From: Planctomycetota bacterium
Lineage (GTDB): Bacteria; Planctomycetota; Phycisphaerae; FEN-1346; JAACEH01
Direction: 5' to 3'
Assembly (NCBI GenBank): GCA_016935955.1
Contig: JAFGPY010000356.1
Coordinates: forward strand, 1-32,844
Length of the DNA: 32,844 bases
Both the position numbers and the translations under genes were made by a program. Below, piece by piece: positions 24,083-32,477 of the stretch (positions within the stretch are counted from its first letter, which is position 1; each line of letters begins with the position of its first letter). The notes under the pieces are model-generated. The model was not told the DNA's origin. It worked only from the letters and a program-made list of their open reading frames with translations, and ran no database searches.

Positions 24083-25987
24083 ATGGCAACCACCGGGCAT
24101 CCCGACAACAGCGGACCTGCGACGGACCCGTTGCGCACGCTGAGCACGGTCTTCGGGTATAGTGCGTTCCGGCCCAACCAGCGGGAGATCATCGATCACA
24201 TCCTCTCCGGGCGCGACGTGTTCGCCGTGATGGCCACGGGCGGCGGCAAATCGCTTTGCTACCAACTGCCTGCCGTGCTTCGGGAAGGCACTGCCGTGGT
24301 GGTCAGTCCGCTCATCTCGCTGATGAAGGACCAAGTGGATGCCGCCCGGGCCAACGGAATCGCCGCAGCGGTGCTCAACAGTTCCCAGACCTCGGCCGAG
24401 CGCAAAGACGTGCTGACGGACCTGCGGGCCGGCAGGCTCACACTGCTGTACCTGGCCCCCGAGCGATTGGCCATGGACGGCTTTCTTGATCGGCTTGCGA
24501 CGGTGAGGCTTTCGCTGCTTTGCATTGACGAGGCTCATTGCATCAGTGAATGGGGGCACGATTTCCGTCCCGACTATCTGAAACTCTCGGGCATCGCCGA
24601 GCGGCTGGCAGGCGTACCTGTCGTGGCCTTCACGGCTACGGCCACGCAGCAGGTGCAGGACGACATCGTCGCCCGGCTCGCACTGCGGTCGCCTTTTGTG
24701 CTGCGGGCGTCGTTCAATCGCCCCAACCTCTATCTCGACGTGCAGAGGAAGAACCGCGGCGAACAGCAGGTGCTGAAGTTCATCGAGGACCGTCCCGGAC
24801 AGTCGGGCATCGTCTACTGCCGCACTCGCAAACGGGTCGAAAGCATCGCCCGTTTCCTGCAGGAGCACGGTCTCCAGGCATCGGCCTATCACGCCGGATT
24901 CGACGATGCGGCGCGAACCGCGGTGCAGGACGATTTCAAGCACGACCGCGTCCGCGTGATCGTGGCGACCGTGGCGTTCGGCATGGGCATCGACAAACCC
25001 GACATCCGGTTCGTGGTGCACGCGGACCTTCCGCAGAACATCGAGAGCTACTACCAGGAGATTGGCCGCGCGGGCCGCGACGGCGACGATGCCTATTGCC
25101 TGCTGCTGTTCAGCCCAGGCGACATCGCCAAGGCGCGTTTTTTCGTCGATCGGACGGAAGACGCCTCTCAACGACAGACCGCTCTGGACAAACTGAACCA
25201 GATGGCAGGTTTCGCGTCGCACAACGTCTGCCGGCGTCGGCAGTTGCTGGCCTATTTTGGCGAACGTCTCGACGCGGACAATTGCGGCCGGTGCGACATC
25301 TGCCGCGGCACGGCCGAGCAAGTGGACGCCACGGTCGATGCCCAAAAGCTGCTCTCAGCCGTCGCCCGGACGCAGGAGCGGTTCGGCACGACGCACGTTG
25401 TGGACATTGTCGTGGGCGCCAAGACCGATCGCATTCGGCAGCGCGGCCACGATCGGCTGAAGACCTACGGCGCGGGCCGGGACAAGGACCGCAAGTACTG
25501 GCTCAATCTGGCGCACGATCTGATCGCCCAGGAACTGCTTGCCCAGGACGGTGATCGCTATCCGGTGCTCAAGCTGACCGCGGCCGCGAAGGAAGTCCTG
25601 GGCGGCAACCGTACCGTGACGATCCTGAAGCGTCACGTCCCGAAGGCCGCCGGGCGAAGCAGGACCGCGGACGAAGGGGCGCCCTACGACGCCGGACTGT
25701 TCGAACGGCTGCGCGACCTTCGGACGCGATTCGCCCAGTCCAAGGGCGTCCCCGCGTACGTCATTTTCGGCGACCGTACGCTGCGCGACATGTGCCGCCG
25801 ACTGCCCGCCACCCTGAGCGAGATGATGCACGTCCACGGAGTCGGCCAAGCCAAGCTGCAACAATACGGTGACGATTTCCTGCGAGAGATCGCCGCGTAC
25901 TTCGCGCATCGCAAGCCAACGGCACCAGCGGAGACAACATCGCGGCGGAATTCCGCCGGCGCATCACGGAAGCGAAGACGATCCTGA
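24083..25987 (+). CDS. recQ: ATP-dependent DNA helicase RecQ
   Basis: A 634-residue 3'-to-5' DNA helicase acting in recombination and repair of stalled forks. Walker A TGGGKS is at 52-57 (K56) and the DEAH box at 149-152, followed by the RecQ-typical CISEWGHDFRPDY. The second helicase domain has QEIGRAGRDGD (325-335). The zinc-binding site uses C383, C401, C404 and C407. The RQC winged helix spans about 415-510 and an HRDC domain about 535-610 (MMHVHGVGQAKLQQYG). The length and full RecQ-RQC-HRDC order are normal. ATG 24083 is chosen for GAGGAGA at 24072-24078; the upstream in-frame ATG at 24026 lacks one. It stands alone, with the neighbour genes pointing away or towards it. Confidence 0.95.
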   Translation: MATTGHPDNSGPATDPLRTLSTVFGYSAFRPNQREIIDHILSGRDVFAVMATGGGKSLCYQLPAVLREGTAVVVSPLISLMKDQVDAARANGIAAAVLNSSQTSAERKDVLTDLRAGRLTLLYLAPERLAMDGFLDRLATVRLSLLCIDEAHCISEWGHDFRPDYLKLSGIAERLAGVPVVAFTATATQQVQDDIVARLALRSPFVLRASFNRPNLYLDVQRKNRGEQQVLKFIEDRPGQSGIVYCRTRKRVESIARFLQEHGLQASAYHAGFDDAARTAVQDDFKHDRVRVIVATVAFGMGIDKPDIRFVVHADLPQNIESYYQEIGRAGRDGDDAYCLLLFSPGDIAKARFFVDRTEDASQRQTALDKLNQMAGFASHNVCRRRQLLAYFGERLDADNCGRCDICRGTAEQVDATVDAQKLLSAVARTQERFGTTHVVDIVVGAKTDRIRQRGHDRLKTYGAGRDKDRKYWLNLAHDLIAQELLAQDGDRYPVLKLTAAAKEVLGGNRTVTILKRHVPKAAGRSRTADEGAPYDAGLFERLRDLRTRFAQSKGVPAYVIFGDRTLRDMCRRLPATLSEMMHVHGVGQAKLQQYGDDFLREIAAYFAHRKPTAPAETTSRRNSAGASRKRRRS

Positions 25988-26037
25988 GCACAGTGCGACG
26001 CGCGGGGCCAGGCCACTCCCAATGCAATGTTGCAGAT

Positions 26038-29010
26038 TCACGGCTGGTGCCGCGGGGGTTTCGGAAGACGGGGAAGCTGACGCCAGTGGCTGTCGGCCTG
26101 ATCCGATGCCTTTGCCGCCAAGTCGGCCTGGCCATTGCCGCGGTGAGCGGCGGCGAGAATCCTGTAACCGTCGGCAAGCACAGCGTGGATGTAGGTCATG
26201 TCCTCGTGTGCGGCCAGGAGTTTCTCGGCCGCATCGATTGATTGACTGACGAGAGAGAGAGAGGCGTCGAATTGGCCGCGCAGCACCAGGAGGTCGGCCA
26301 GCAGGTTGCGGAAGGCCGCCAGCCAGACCTGGTGCGAAGCCACGTCGGGCACGTGGCTGACCACCCGCTCCAGCGTGGCGATCGCTTTTCTGGCATACTG
26401 TTCGGCCTCCTCCAGACGGTCCGTCTTGGCCAGCACGGCGGCAAGCCTCAGTTGAACGTTGGCCAGCGAGACGAGGTACTCGGCGATATCCGGCCGCCCG
26501 GCAACGAGTTCCTCGGCGATGGCTTCGGCCTTTCGCAAACGCGACTCGGCGATGCGAAGCTTCTCGTCGTCGACGAAGGGGCCGTCCACGTCAGCGGCCG
26601 CATAGGTCATGCAGAGATCGATCCGAAAGTCGGGGTCGCCTGGATAGTCGCGAACCAGAGCTTCAAGAATCTCGACGGCTTGTTCCGTGTAAGTCTCGCC
26701 GGTGGTCCGATCACCCCTTGAGAATGCCCGGGCACCGTCGCGGTAACACAGGGCCAACAACCGGCGATACTCCGGATTGTCGGGGTACGTGGCTTCGAGT
26801 TGGCGAAGCAGGCCGATGGACTTCTCGATGTAGGTCCGCCGCTCGTCGGCGTCCGGGGGTTGGGGCAACTTCGGTATGGCGCCTTCGTCTCGCGGCCGAT
26901 GCGGCTTGCGTGCAACACTGTCGTCGGGCGGCAGCATGTCCCGGCCGCGCGGAGGCGGCATCGGAAAGTCGTCGCCGAATTCCCAATCCGACAACGGCGG
27001 CAAGGCCGGCGGCGCGTCCATCGAGAGAGGCTTGATCATGAAACGGTCGGGTATCTTGGTGGCCAGGAAGTACCACGTGCGGGCCAGTTCGTAGGTGGCG
27101 TCGGGGTCGCTTGCAGCCGTCGGCGATTCAGCCGACTCCAGCAAGGCCAGGGCTCGCTGATGGAATTGCTGGGCGTCCTCGAACTGCCCGGTGGACCGGT
27201 AGAGACGCCCGAGGGCATTCTGAATGTGGGCGATCCTGAGATTGCACAACGCCTGCTGCCCCGGTTGCCAACCAAGGGCAACGTACAGGGCGATGGCCCG
27301 ACGATAGGCGGCCAAGGCCTGCTCGTACTGTCCCAGCCGTTCGCGGATGTCGCCCACGCGGCGTGTGGCCTCGGCCGCGCGAAGATGGAGCGACGTCTCG
27401 CCGCCGGACTGTTCGGCCAGGCGGTCGTAGTAGGGAAGCATCTCTTCGAGCAGGGCCGCAGACTCCTTGGAGAGGATGGGATAGCTGGGCCCCTCGATGG
27501 TCGTCTGGGTGTCGCCCTCGACGGTCAGCCCCGGCACGTCCAGGGCCCGCGCGGGGCCAAGGCGGTCGAAGATGCGGTCGAGCGCCTCCTGGGCGACCGA
27601 CGACACGGATTCGGCCTTCTGCCGCTGCAGGGCTTCGCCCTCCAGCGCGCTGCGAGTGTTCAGATAACCGATCGTGGCCGTCACGGCCGTCGTGACCAGC
27701 AACAGCGCCGCCAGTGCGGCCAGAGCTGCCGTGGTGCGGTTGCGGCGGCTCCACCGCCACAGACGTTCGATCGGCCCTGTCCTGCGGGCCTCGATCGGAC
27801 GATCCTCCAGGAACCGTCGCAGGTCGGCCGCCAGGGATGCCGCGGAAGCGTAGCGGCGTTGCGGCTCGTGGGCCATGGCCTTCAGGACGATCGTCTCGAG
27901 GTCGCGCGGAATGCGCGGGTTGAATCGTCGCGGCGGCGGCGGGGTGTCGTGGATCAGACGATGAATCAGCTTCTGGCGGTCCGTGTCCTCGAAGGCCGCA
28001 CGCAAGGTCAGCAACTCGTAGAGCGTCAGTCCCAGGGCATAGATGTCGCCCTGAGCATCGACGCGGCCGCTGAACCGCTCGGGCGGCACGTAGCGCAGCG
28101 TGCCACTCACGTCGCCCGGCTGCGTCACGTTCTCGGAGTCCAGGGCCCGCGCCAGACCGAAGTCGGTGATCCAGACACGACCGGTCTCGTCGATCAGCAG
28201 GTTGGCCGGCTTGATGTCGCGGTGCAGCGTGCCCTGGCCGTGTGCGTAATCCAGGGCGTCGGCCGCCTGCATGCCGATCTCCGCCACAACGCGGAAATAC
28301 GATGCCGCGAGACACATTGGCTCGGCGCTTGAATCGATTGTTGCAGCCACCCGCTCAGCGGTCTTGCCCTCGGACGGATGCCGAGTCAGATGGCGGCAAA
28401 CCTCCTCGACCAGACGCGTGTGGTCCGCGTCGGCACTGGCGACCGACCACGAATCGGCCGTGTGAGCGGTCACGTCGTCGGTGGCGGCAAGACGTCGGAT
28501 GACCTGGTCCAGACCCACGCCGCGGACGAACTGCATGGCGTAATAGTGGAACCCGTCCTGCTGGCCGACGCCGTAGACCTGGACGATGTTGGTGTGGTGC
28601 AGGGCGGCGGCGACGCGGGCCTCGCGTTTGAAGCGGGTCAAGTGGCGGCCGTCGAGCAGGGCTTGTCGCGGCATGACCTTGAGGGCCACGCGGCGTCCCA
28701 GCGACTCCTGTTCGGCCTCGTAGACGATGCCCATGCCGCCGCGACCGATCTCGCGGACGATGCGGAAGTCGCCGAGCCGTTCGAGCGTGACCGGTCCAAG
28801 GGAAGCCAGCCCGTCGCTGGACCGTTCGCCGCGAGCCTTCAGCCGCTCCATGGCCAGGATGGTCGGGAAGAGGTCGCGGATGTCGTCGGCCAGGTCGGGA
28901 TGCTGCAGGGCGTACTCGGTGACGGACGGCAGTTCGCCGTTGCGCAGTCGCTCGGCGAACTCGGCAGCCAGGGCCTCCAGTGGATCGCGGTCGGTATCAG
29001 GACTGGACAT
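26038..29010 (-). CDS. Transmembrane serine/threonine protein kinase with TPR tail
   Basis: A 990-residue Hanks-type kinase. The kinase domain spans about 82-402: glycine loop GRGGMG (89-94), K111 in VALKVMP, HRDIKPANLL (263-272) with catalytic D265, and DFG at 283-285. An insertion of about 65 residues (172-238) splits the domain before HRD. LEDRPIEARR...RLWRWSRRN precedes one membrane helix at about 428-449. The remaining ~540 residues are probably external and contain TPR-like helix pairs (YEQALAAYRRAIALY, FEDAQQFHQRALALLE, LEEAEQYARKAIATLE) split by a proline-rich linker. This is the classic planctomycete kinase layout. ATG 29010 overlaps the upstream sigma gene by 14 bases; ATG 29040 is the alternative. 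The paired sigma factor is its likely target, by inference. Confidence 0.92.
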   Translation of the reverse strand: MSSPDTDRDPLEALAAEFAERLRNGELPSVTEYALQHPDLADDIRDLFPTILAMERLKARGERSSDGLASLGPVTLERLGDFRIVREIGRGGMGIVYEAEQESLGRRVALKVMPRQALLDGRHLTRFKREARVAAALHHTNIVQVYGVGQQDGFHYYAMQFVRGVGLDQVIRRLAATDDVTAHTADSWSVASADADHTRLVEEVCRHLTRHPSEGKTAERVAATIDSSAEPMCLAASYFRVVAEIGMQAADALDYAHGQGTLHRDIKPANLLIDETGRVWITDFGLARALDSENVTQPGDVSGTLRYVPPERFSGRVDAQGDIYALGLTLYELLTLRAAFEDTDRQKLIHRLIHDTPPPPRRFNPRIPRDLETIVLKAMAHEPQRRYASAASLAADLRRFLEDRPIEARRTGPIERLWRWSRRNRTTAALAALAALLLVTTAVTATIGYLNTRSALEGEALQRQKAESVSSVAQEALDRIFDRLGPARALDVPGLTVEGDTQTTIEGPSYPILSKESAALLEEMLPYYDRLAEQSGGETSLHLRAAEATRRVGDIRERLGQYEQALAAYRRAIALYVALGWQPGQQALCNLRIAHIQNALGRLYRSTGQFEDAQQFHQRALALLESAESPTAASDPDATYELARTWYFLATKIPDRFMIKPLSMDAPPALPPLSDWEFGDDFPMPPPRGRDMLPPDDSVARKPHRPRDEGAIPKLPQPPDADERRTYIEKSIGLLRQLEATYPDNPEYRRLLALCYRDGARAFSRGDRTTGETYTEQAVEILEALVRDYPGDPDFRIDLCMTYAAADVDGPFVDDEKLRIAESRLRKAEAIAEELVAGRPDIAEYLVSLANVQLRLAAVLAKTDRLEEAEQYARKAIATLERVVSHVPDVASHQVWLAAFRNLLADLLVLRGQFDASLSLVSQSIDAAEKLLAAHEDMTYIHAVLADGYRILAAAHRGNGQADLAAKASDQADSHWRQLPRLPKPPRHQP

Positions 29011-29659
29011 GGCCTTGCTCGTCAAAAAGCCCCGGGACATCGGCCAGAATGGCCTTCAACCGTCGGATGGCCCGCACGTAACGAATGCTTGCGGCCTTGG
29101 GTTGAATGCCCAGCACCTCGGCCGCCTCACCGTTGCTCAGTTCCTCGAAGTGCCGCAAGGCCAGAATCTCCTGGTCGATCGGGTCCATGGCCTCGATGGA
29201 CTGCTGAACGGTCTCAAGCATTTCGCCTCGCGCCGCCGCCTGGCTGGGCGAGGTCCAGTCGCCCACCAGATGAATCGCCAGGGACGCCGACGTGGCCTGC
29301 GGATAGACCCGACCGGTGATCTGGACTTCGCGGCCGATGTCGCGCATGCGGGCCCCCAGGTGCCGACGGTGAACGTCAATCAGAGTCTGCTGCACGATGA
29401 TCCGCAGCCAGACGAACGGCGAAGAGAACCCGTCGCCGCTGTAACGGTCAATTCGTTGCCGCGCGGCAAGCCAGGCCTCCTGAAGCACGTCGTCGGGGTC
29501 CACGCGGCCCGAGAGCCGTGGATCGAGCCGGAACTGCACCATGCGCCACAGGCGCGGGCGATGCAGAGAAAAGAGGTCGGCCAAGGCCCGTTCGTCGCCG
29601 GAGCGAAGACGGCCTTCGAGGTCCTGATGCTGCAGGCTTTGCTTGTCCATAGGCGCCAT
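28997..29659 (-). CDS. ECF-type sigma factor paired with a Ser/Thr kinase
   Basis: A sigma factor of about 220 residues with region 2 (DPDDVLQEAWLAARQRIDRY, then FVWLRIIVQQTLIDVHRRHLG) and region 4 (MDPIDQEILALRHFEELS, then helix-turn-helix EAAEVLGIQPKAASIRYVRA). The spacer between regions is longer than in the sigma gene at 15951. It belongs to the kinase-linked ECF type common in Planctomycetota, in which the adjacent kinase is thought to control sigma activity. The start is ATG 29659 or 29650; the upstream ATG at 29689 overlaps the putative -10 box and is unlikely to be used. No Shine-Dalgarno is obvious before either start. Confidence 0.9.
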   Translation of the reverse strand: MAPMDKQSLQHQDLEGRLRSGDERALADLFSLHRPRLWRMVQFRLDPRLSGRVDPDDVLQEAWLAARQRIDRYSGDGFSSPFVWLRIIVQQTLIDVHRRHLGARMRDIGREVQITGRVYPQATSASLAIHLVGDWTSPSQAAARGEMLETVQQSIEAMDPIDQEILALRHFEELSNGEAAEVLGIQPKAASIRYVRAIRRLKAILADVPGLFDEQGHVQS

Positions 29660-29687
29660 GCTCAGACTAACGCTGAATGACGCCGAC

Positions 29688-29717
29688 ATTCTAGTTGTTT
29701 TTCTCCGGTGTCGTCAT
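29688..29717 (-). promoter_or_regulatory. Putative promoter of the ECF sigma/kinase operon
   Basis: On the minus strand ATGACG (bases 29712-29717), an 18-base spacer, and TAGAAT (bases 29688-29693; 5 of 6 consensus). Transcription would begin near 29681, shortly before the sigma factor start at 29659, so the leader would be very short. Confidence 0.42.
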
Positions 29718-29913
29718 TTTCTCGTTGCTCGTCCGGGCCCGCTCCGGACCGTCCTAACCCGTCCGCAGCAGCGTCGTGGTCGGCGCAAGGACGAGCCCGC
29801 ATGGGGACCGCCGGGCTCGACCTTGCTGTAACGTTGATGGGCTGCAACAGAACCTGCGGCAGCCGTTCACCGCGAAGTCGCCGCACGGCGACCGCGAGGT
29901 GATGCGACCGCAC

Positions 29914-30738
29914 CTAGGCTTCCTTGTTGACCAGCGATCCGTCCGGCAGGTTGCCGAGCATCTGCAGAATGCTGATCAGGGACGCCTGCGAATCGCTGTC
30001 GTCGCTGCTCTGTGCAGCAAGCTGAGCCAGAAGCTCCTCGATAGCCTCAAGAGCGGCGTCGGACGATTCGGACGACGAGTCCGTCTCGTCGCTGACCATC
30101 TGTCCCTGGGGACCATACATAGGTGGAGGCGGCGGGCCCATCTCACGGGCCGCAGATTGCATCACCGACTTGAACTCTTCGACGTCGATCCCGTTGTCTT
30201 CCAGGACGCCGTTGACGGCTTCCTCGATCGCAGCCCTGGGATCGCTGCCGTCGTCGAGGTTCTCCGTGGCCGCCTGCACGGCGGCATCGATCTGCGACTT
30301 CAGGTCACTGACTTCAGACACGCTGAGGCCCAGTTGCTCGCCAACGGCCTCAAGCTGGGCGGTGAATTCACCGGGCGGGGGCCCCTGGCCCGGAGCGGGC
30401 GGCATGCCCATCTGCCCGGCCATGGACTCCATGATGGCGTCGAACTCCTCGACATCGATGCCGTTGTCCTCGAGCACGCCGGCAATGGCCTCGTCGGTAA
30501 TCGTCTTGAGGTCGCCGCCATTGGAACTCTCCATGGCGGTCTGGATGGCCGAGCCGATCTGCTCCTGCAGATCGCTGATTTCCTCGGCACTGAGCCCCAT
30601 TTGCCCCAGGGCGGCGCCGATCTGGGCCTTCAGCGGGTTGCCTCCCTGCGAGCCGCCCGCCTGGCCCGAGGCGAGCTGCTGCTGAAGCATTTGCAGCAAG
30701 GACCATTGGCTTCCACTACTGCTGACACTGTCGATCAT
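29914..30738 (-). CDS. Acidic protein with internal duplication and degenerate EF-hand-like motifs
   Basis: A 274-residue acidic, alanine- and glutamine-rich protein with no signal peptide or membrane helix. It opens MIDSVSSSGSQWSLLQML, a serine-rich start that recalls some small bacterial EF-hand proteins. Two ~75-residue repeats are visible: each has a LGLS helix segment, then LEDNGIDVEEF (identical in both copies), then a methionine- and proline-rich tail (MPPAPGQGPPP; MGPPPPP). LEDNGIDVEEF resembles the second half of an EF-hand loop but is missing the first aspartates. The tail is rich in serine and aspartate. GGAGG precedes ATG 30738. I do not know the function; calcium binding is uncertain. 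Confidence 0.72.
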   Translation of the reverse strand: MIDSVSSSGSQWSLLQMLQQQLASGQAGGSQGGNPLKAQIGAALGQMGLSAEEISDLQEQIGSAIQTAMESSNGGDLKTITDEAIAGVLEDNGIDVEEFDAIMESMAGQMGMPPAPGQGPPPGEFTAQLEAVGEQLGLSVSEVSDLKSQIDAAVQAATENLDDGSDPRAAIEEAVNGVLEDNGIDVEEFKSVMQSAAREMGPPPPPMYGPQGQMVSDETDSSSESSDAALEAIEELLAQLAAQSSDDSDSQASLISILQMLGNLPDGSLVNKEA

Positions 30739-30900
30739 GACATGCCTCCGAACTGGAGAAGGTTGTGGGTCGACCGGGTGGCGTTCGGCGCGCCAGAGTC
30801 CCGGCCCAGTCGCTACACCTTATCGGCGTCCGGAATCAGGGGAAGCCATGCGATGATGTCCGAAACCTATTCGCAGACGACCGGATCTGGCGACCACCGG

Positions 30901-31944
30901 TCAGCGACGGCGGTCGGCCCCGGGAGCCACTCCGGCCCAGCGACGGTAGGCGCAACTGAAGGCCGCCTCAGAGCCGTAGCCGACCTGCTCGGCGATCCAG
31001 CGCAGCCCGTGATCGGTGCTCTGGAGCATCTCGCGGGCACGCTCCATGCGGATGGCGAACAGGTGGGCCATGGGCGACACGCCGACCAGTTGGTTGAAGC
31101 GGGCCGAGAACGCCGAGCGCGACATGTTCGCCTCTTTGGCCAGGCTTTCGACGGACCACGGGTGGTCCAGCCGCACCTGCATGAGGTGAAGGACCCGGGT
31201 CAGACGCGGATCGCGAAGAACGGCGACCGACGTGCTCTTCTCGGACAGGGACCCGGCCACGTGATGGCGGATCACCTGGATCAGCATCGTGCCGGCCAGA
31301 CGGCTGCGGACGACGGCCGACCCTGCGGTCGGGTCGGCCAGTTCGTCGGCCAGCAGTTGCAGAATGGGCTCGATCCATTTGGGCGGGCGGCCCGACTCGT
31401 TGGCCACGTGAATGACGTCGGGCAGCGACTCGAAGAAGGCCGGCGGGCCGCCGACCGGAAACAGGAACATGCCGTTCATGAGCACCGTGCTTGGCCCTGA
31501 GCCCTGGCCCCAGCCTTCGGCCTCGGCGGGTCCGGTCCCCTGGACCAACAGGTCTTCGACCGCAACGGCAGGCGTGCCGGCGTCGTCCCGAATGGTGCAA
31601 CTGTCGCCGCGCAGGACTACGGCCGTGTCACCGGCTGCAAGGTTCAGCGAAATCTCGTGTCGGCCGTGGACGGTCAGCACACACGTACCCTCCTCGACGG
31701 CCAGGAACCCGCCGTGCCCGCACGGCACGCGGACTCCCCAGGGAGCCTTGAGCACCGGCCGCGCCGGAACCACCACGAAGGGACGCAGGGCGTCGAGGAC
31801 CTGGCTGACCGAGTCGAGTGAGAGGTCCGACAGCAACTCGGACGCGTCGCCGCCCTGCACACCCGACACCAGGTCCAGCCACGAAAGGTCGGTCGCCGGG
31901 ATCGGGAATGTTTTGTCTGCCGATGCTCTTGGGACAGCACTCAT
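30901..31944 (-). CDS. AraC-family regulator with cupin-type N-terminal domain
   Basis: A 347-residue protein. Residues about 20-200 resemble the AraC-associated cupin_6 domain (VVVPARPVLKAPWGVRVP, FLAVEEGTCVL, LAAGDTAVVLRGDSCTI). The C-terminal ~100 residues carry two helix-turn-helix motifs (WSVESLAKEANMSRSAFSARFN and LRWIAEQVGYGSEAAFSCAYRR). This family usually has autonomous regulators of stress or detoxification genes. AAGGAA at 31952-31957 supports the ATG at 31944; the frame stays open upstream to 32097 but lacks family resemblance. It is downstream of the EF-hand gene on the same strand, with a stable hairpin between them. Confidence 0.87.
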   Translation of the reverse strand: MSAVPRASADKTFPIPATDLSWLDLVSGVQGGDASELLSDLSLDSVSQVLDALRPFVVVPARPVLKAPWGVRVPCGHGGFLAVEEGTCVLTVHGRHEISLNLAAGDTAVVLRGDSCTIRDDAGTPAVAVEDLLVQGTGPAEAEGWGQGSGPSTVLMNGMFLFPVGGPPAFFESLPDVIHVANESGRPPKWIEPILQLLADELADPTAGSAVVRSRLAGTMLIQVIRHHVAGSLSEKSTSVAVLRDPRLTRVLHLMQVRLDHPWSVESLAKEANMSRSAFSARFNQLVGVSPMAHLFAIRMERAREMLQSTDHGLRWIAEQVGYGSEAAFSCAYRRWAGVAPGADRRR

Positions 31945-31960
31945 TGCATGGTTCCTTTCA

Positions 31961-32001
31961 GCACGGGGGGAGAGCGGCCGTTGCCGACCGCTCTCCGGTG
32001 C
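31961..32001 (-). repeat. Stem-loop in the leader of the AraC-family gene
   Basis: GGAGAGCGG (31969-31977) and CCGCTCTCC (31988-31996) pair perfectly around a 10-base loop. The outer GCAC (31961-31964) and GTGC (31998-32001) can extend it with a bulge. Its downstream edge on the minus strand is about 4 bases from the AAGGAA Shine-Dalgarno of the regulator. No T-run follows. It may separate the two genes, affect translation of the regulator, or be an operator. Confidence 0.45.
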
Positions 32002-32093
32002 CTCACTTGGGTGGTCCTGGGACGGCTGCTGATATGGCGGCTTGCAGGACCACCGCGCATCACTCTCTCGGCCCCGCCCTCGGTTGCGAGACT

Positions 32094-32477
32094 TCATTCC
32101 TGGCTGCCGGCCTCAGTGTCACTGCCGGTGTCCGTTTCGCCCTGATCCTCAGCGGGGGGTGGAGGCGGGGGCGGAAGAATCTCGTCCATCGTGACCTTGC
32201 CGTCGCCGTTGGCGTCAAGGGCCTTGAGCGACTCGCTCGCGCCAGCAATCTCCGCAGCCGACAGTTCACCGTTGGCATCCAGGTCCAGGGCCTTCATCAG
32301 CGGACCGGGGCCGGGGCGGTGGTGCCCGCCGGGACCGCGTCCCTCACCGCAAGGCGGCGGACCGTCCGGCCGCACATGGTCGGACTGCGCCGACTGTTTG
32401 GCGTCCTGGGCCACCAGGTACTGCGCACTGCAGACAAGCAGTATCGCGCATCCCACAACAAGCATCCATCGGATCAT
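32094..32477 (-). CDS. Small secreted EF-hand protein
   Basis: A 127-residue exported protein. The signal peptide is about 1-24 (MLVVGCAILLVCSAQYLVAQ). A Gly/Pro/His-rich linker follows (EGRGPGGHHRPGPGP). Two EF-hand calcium loops are then visible: DLDANGELSAAEI and DANGDGKVTMDEI. The protein ends in a proline run and an acidic tail. AAAGGAGAA precedes the ATG at 32477. Small EF-hand proteins of this kind are frequent in Planctomycetota; their roles are mostly unknown, presumably calcium-dependent folding or surface interactions. It precedes the AraC-family gene by 149 bases. Confidence 0.8.
   Translation of the reverse strand: MIRWMLVVGCAILLVCSAQYLVAQDAKQSAQSDHVRPDGPPPCGEGRGPGGHHRPGPGPLMKALDLDANGELSAAEIAGASESLKALDANGDGKVTMDEILPPPPPPPAEDQGETDTGSDTEAGSQE

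Noticed and set aside
26800..28332. Plus-strand open frame of about 510 codons opposite the kinase gene
   Set aside because: Its translation is low-complexity Arg/Gly/Gln-rich and matches no fold, while the minus strand carries intact kinase motifs.
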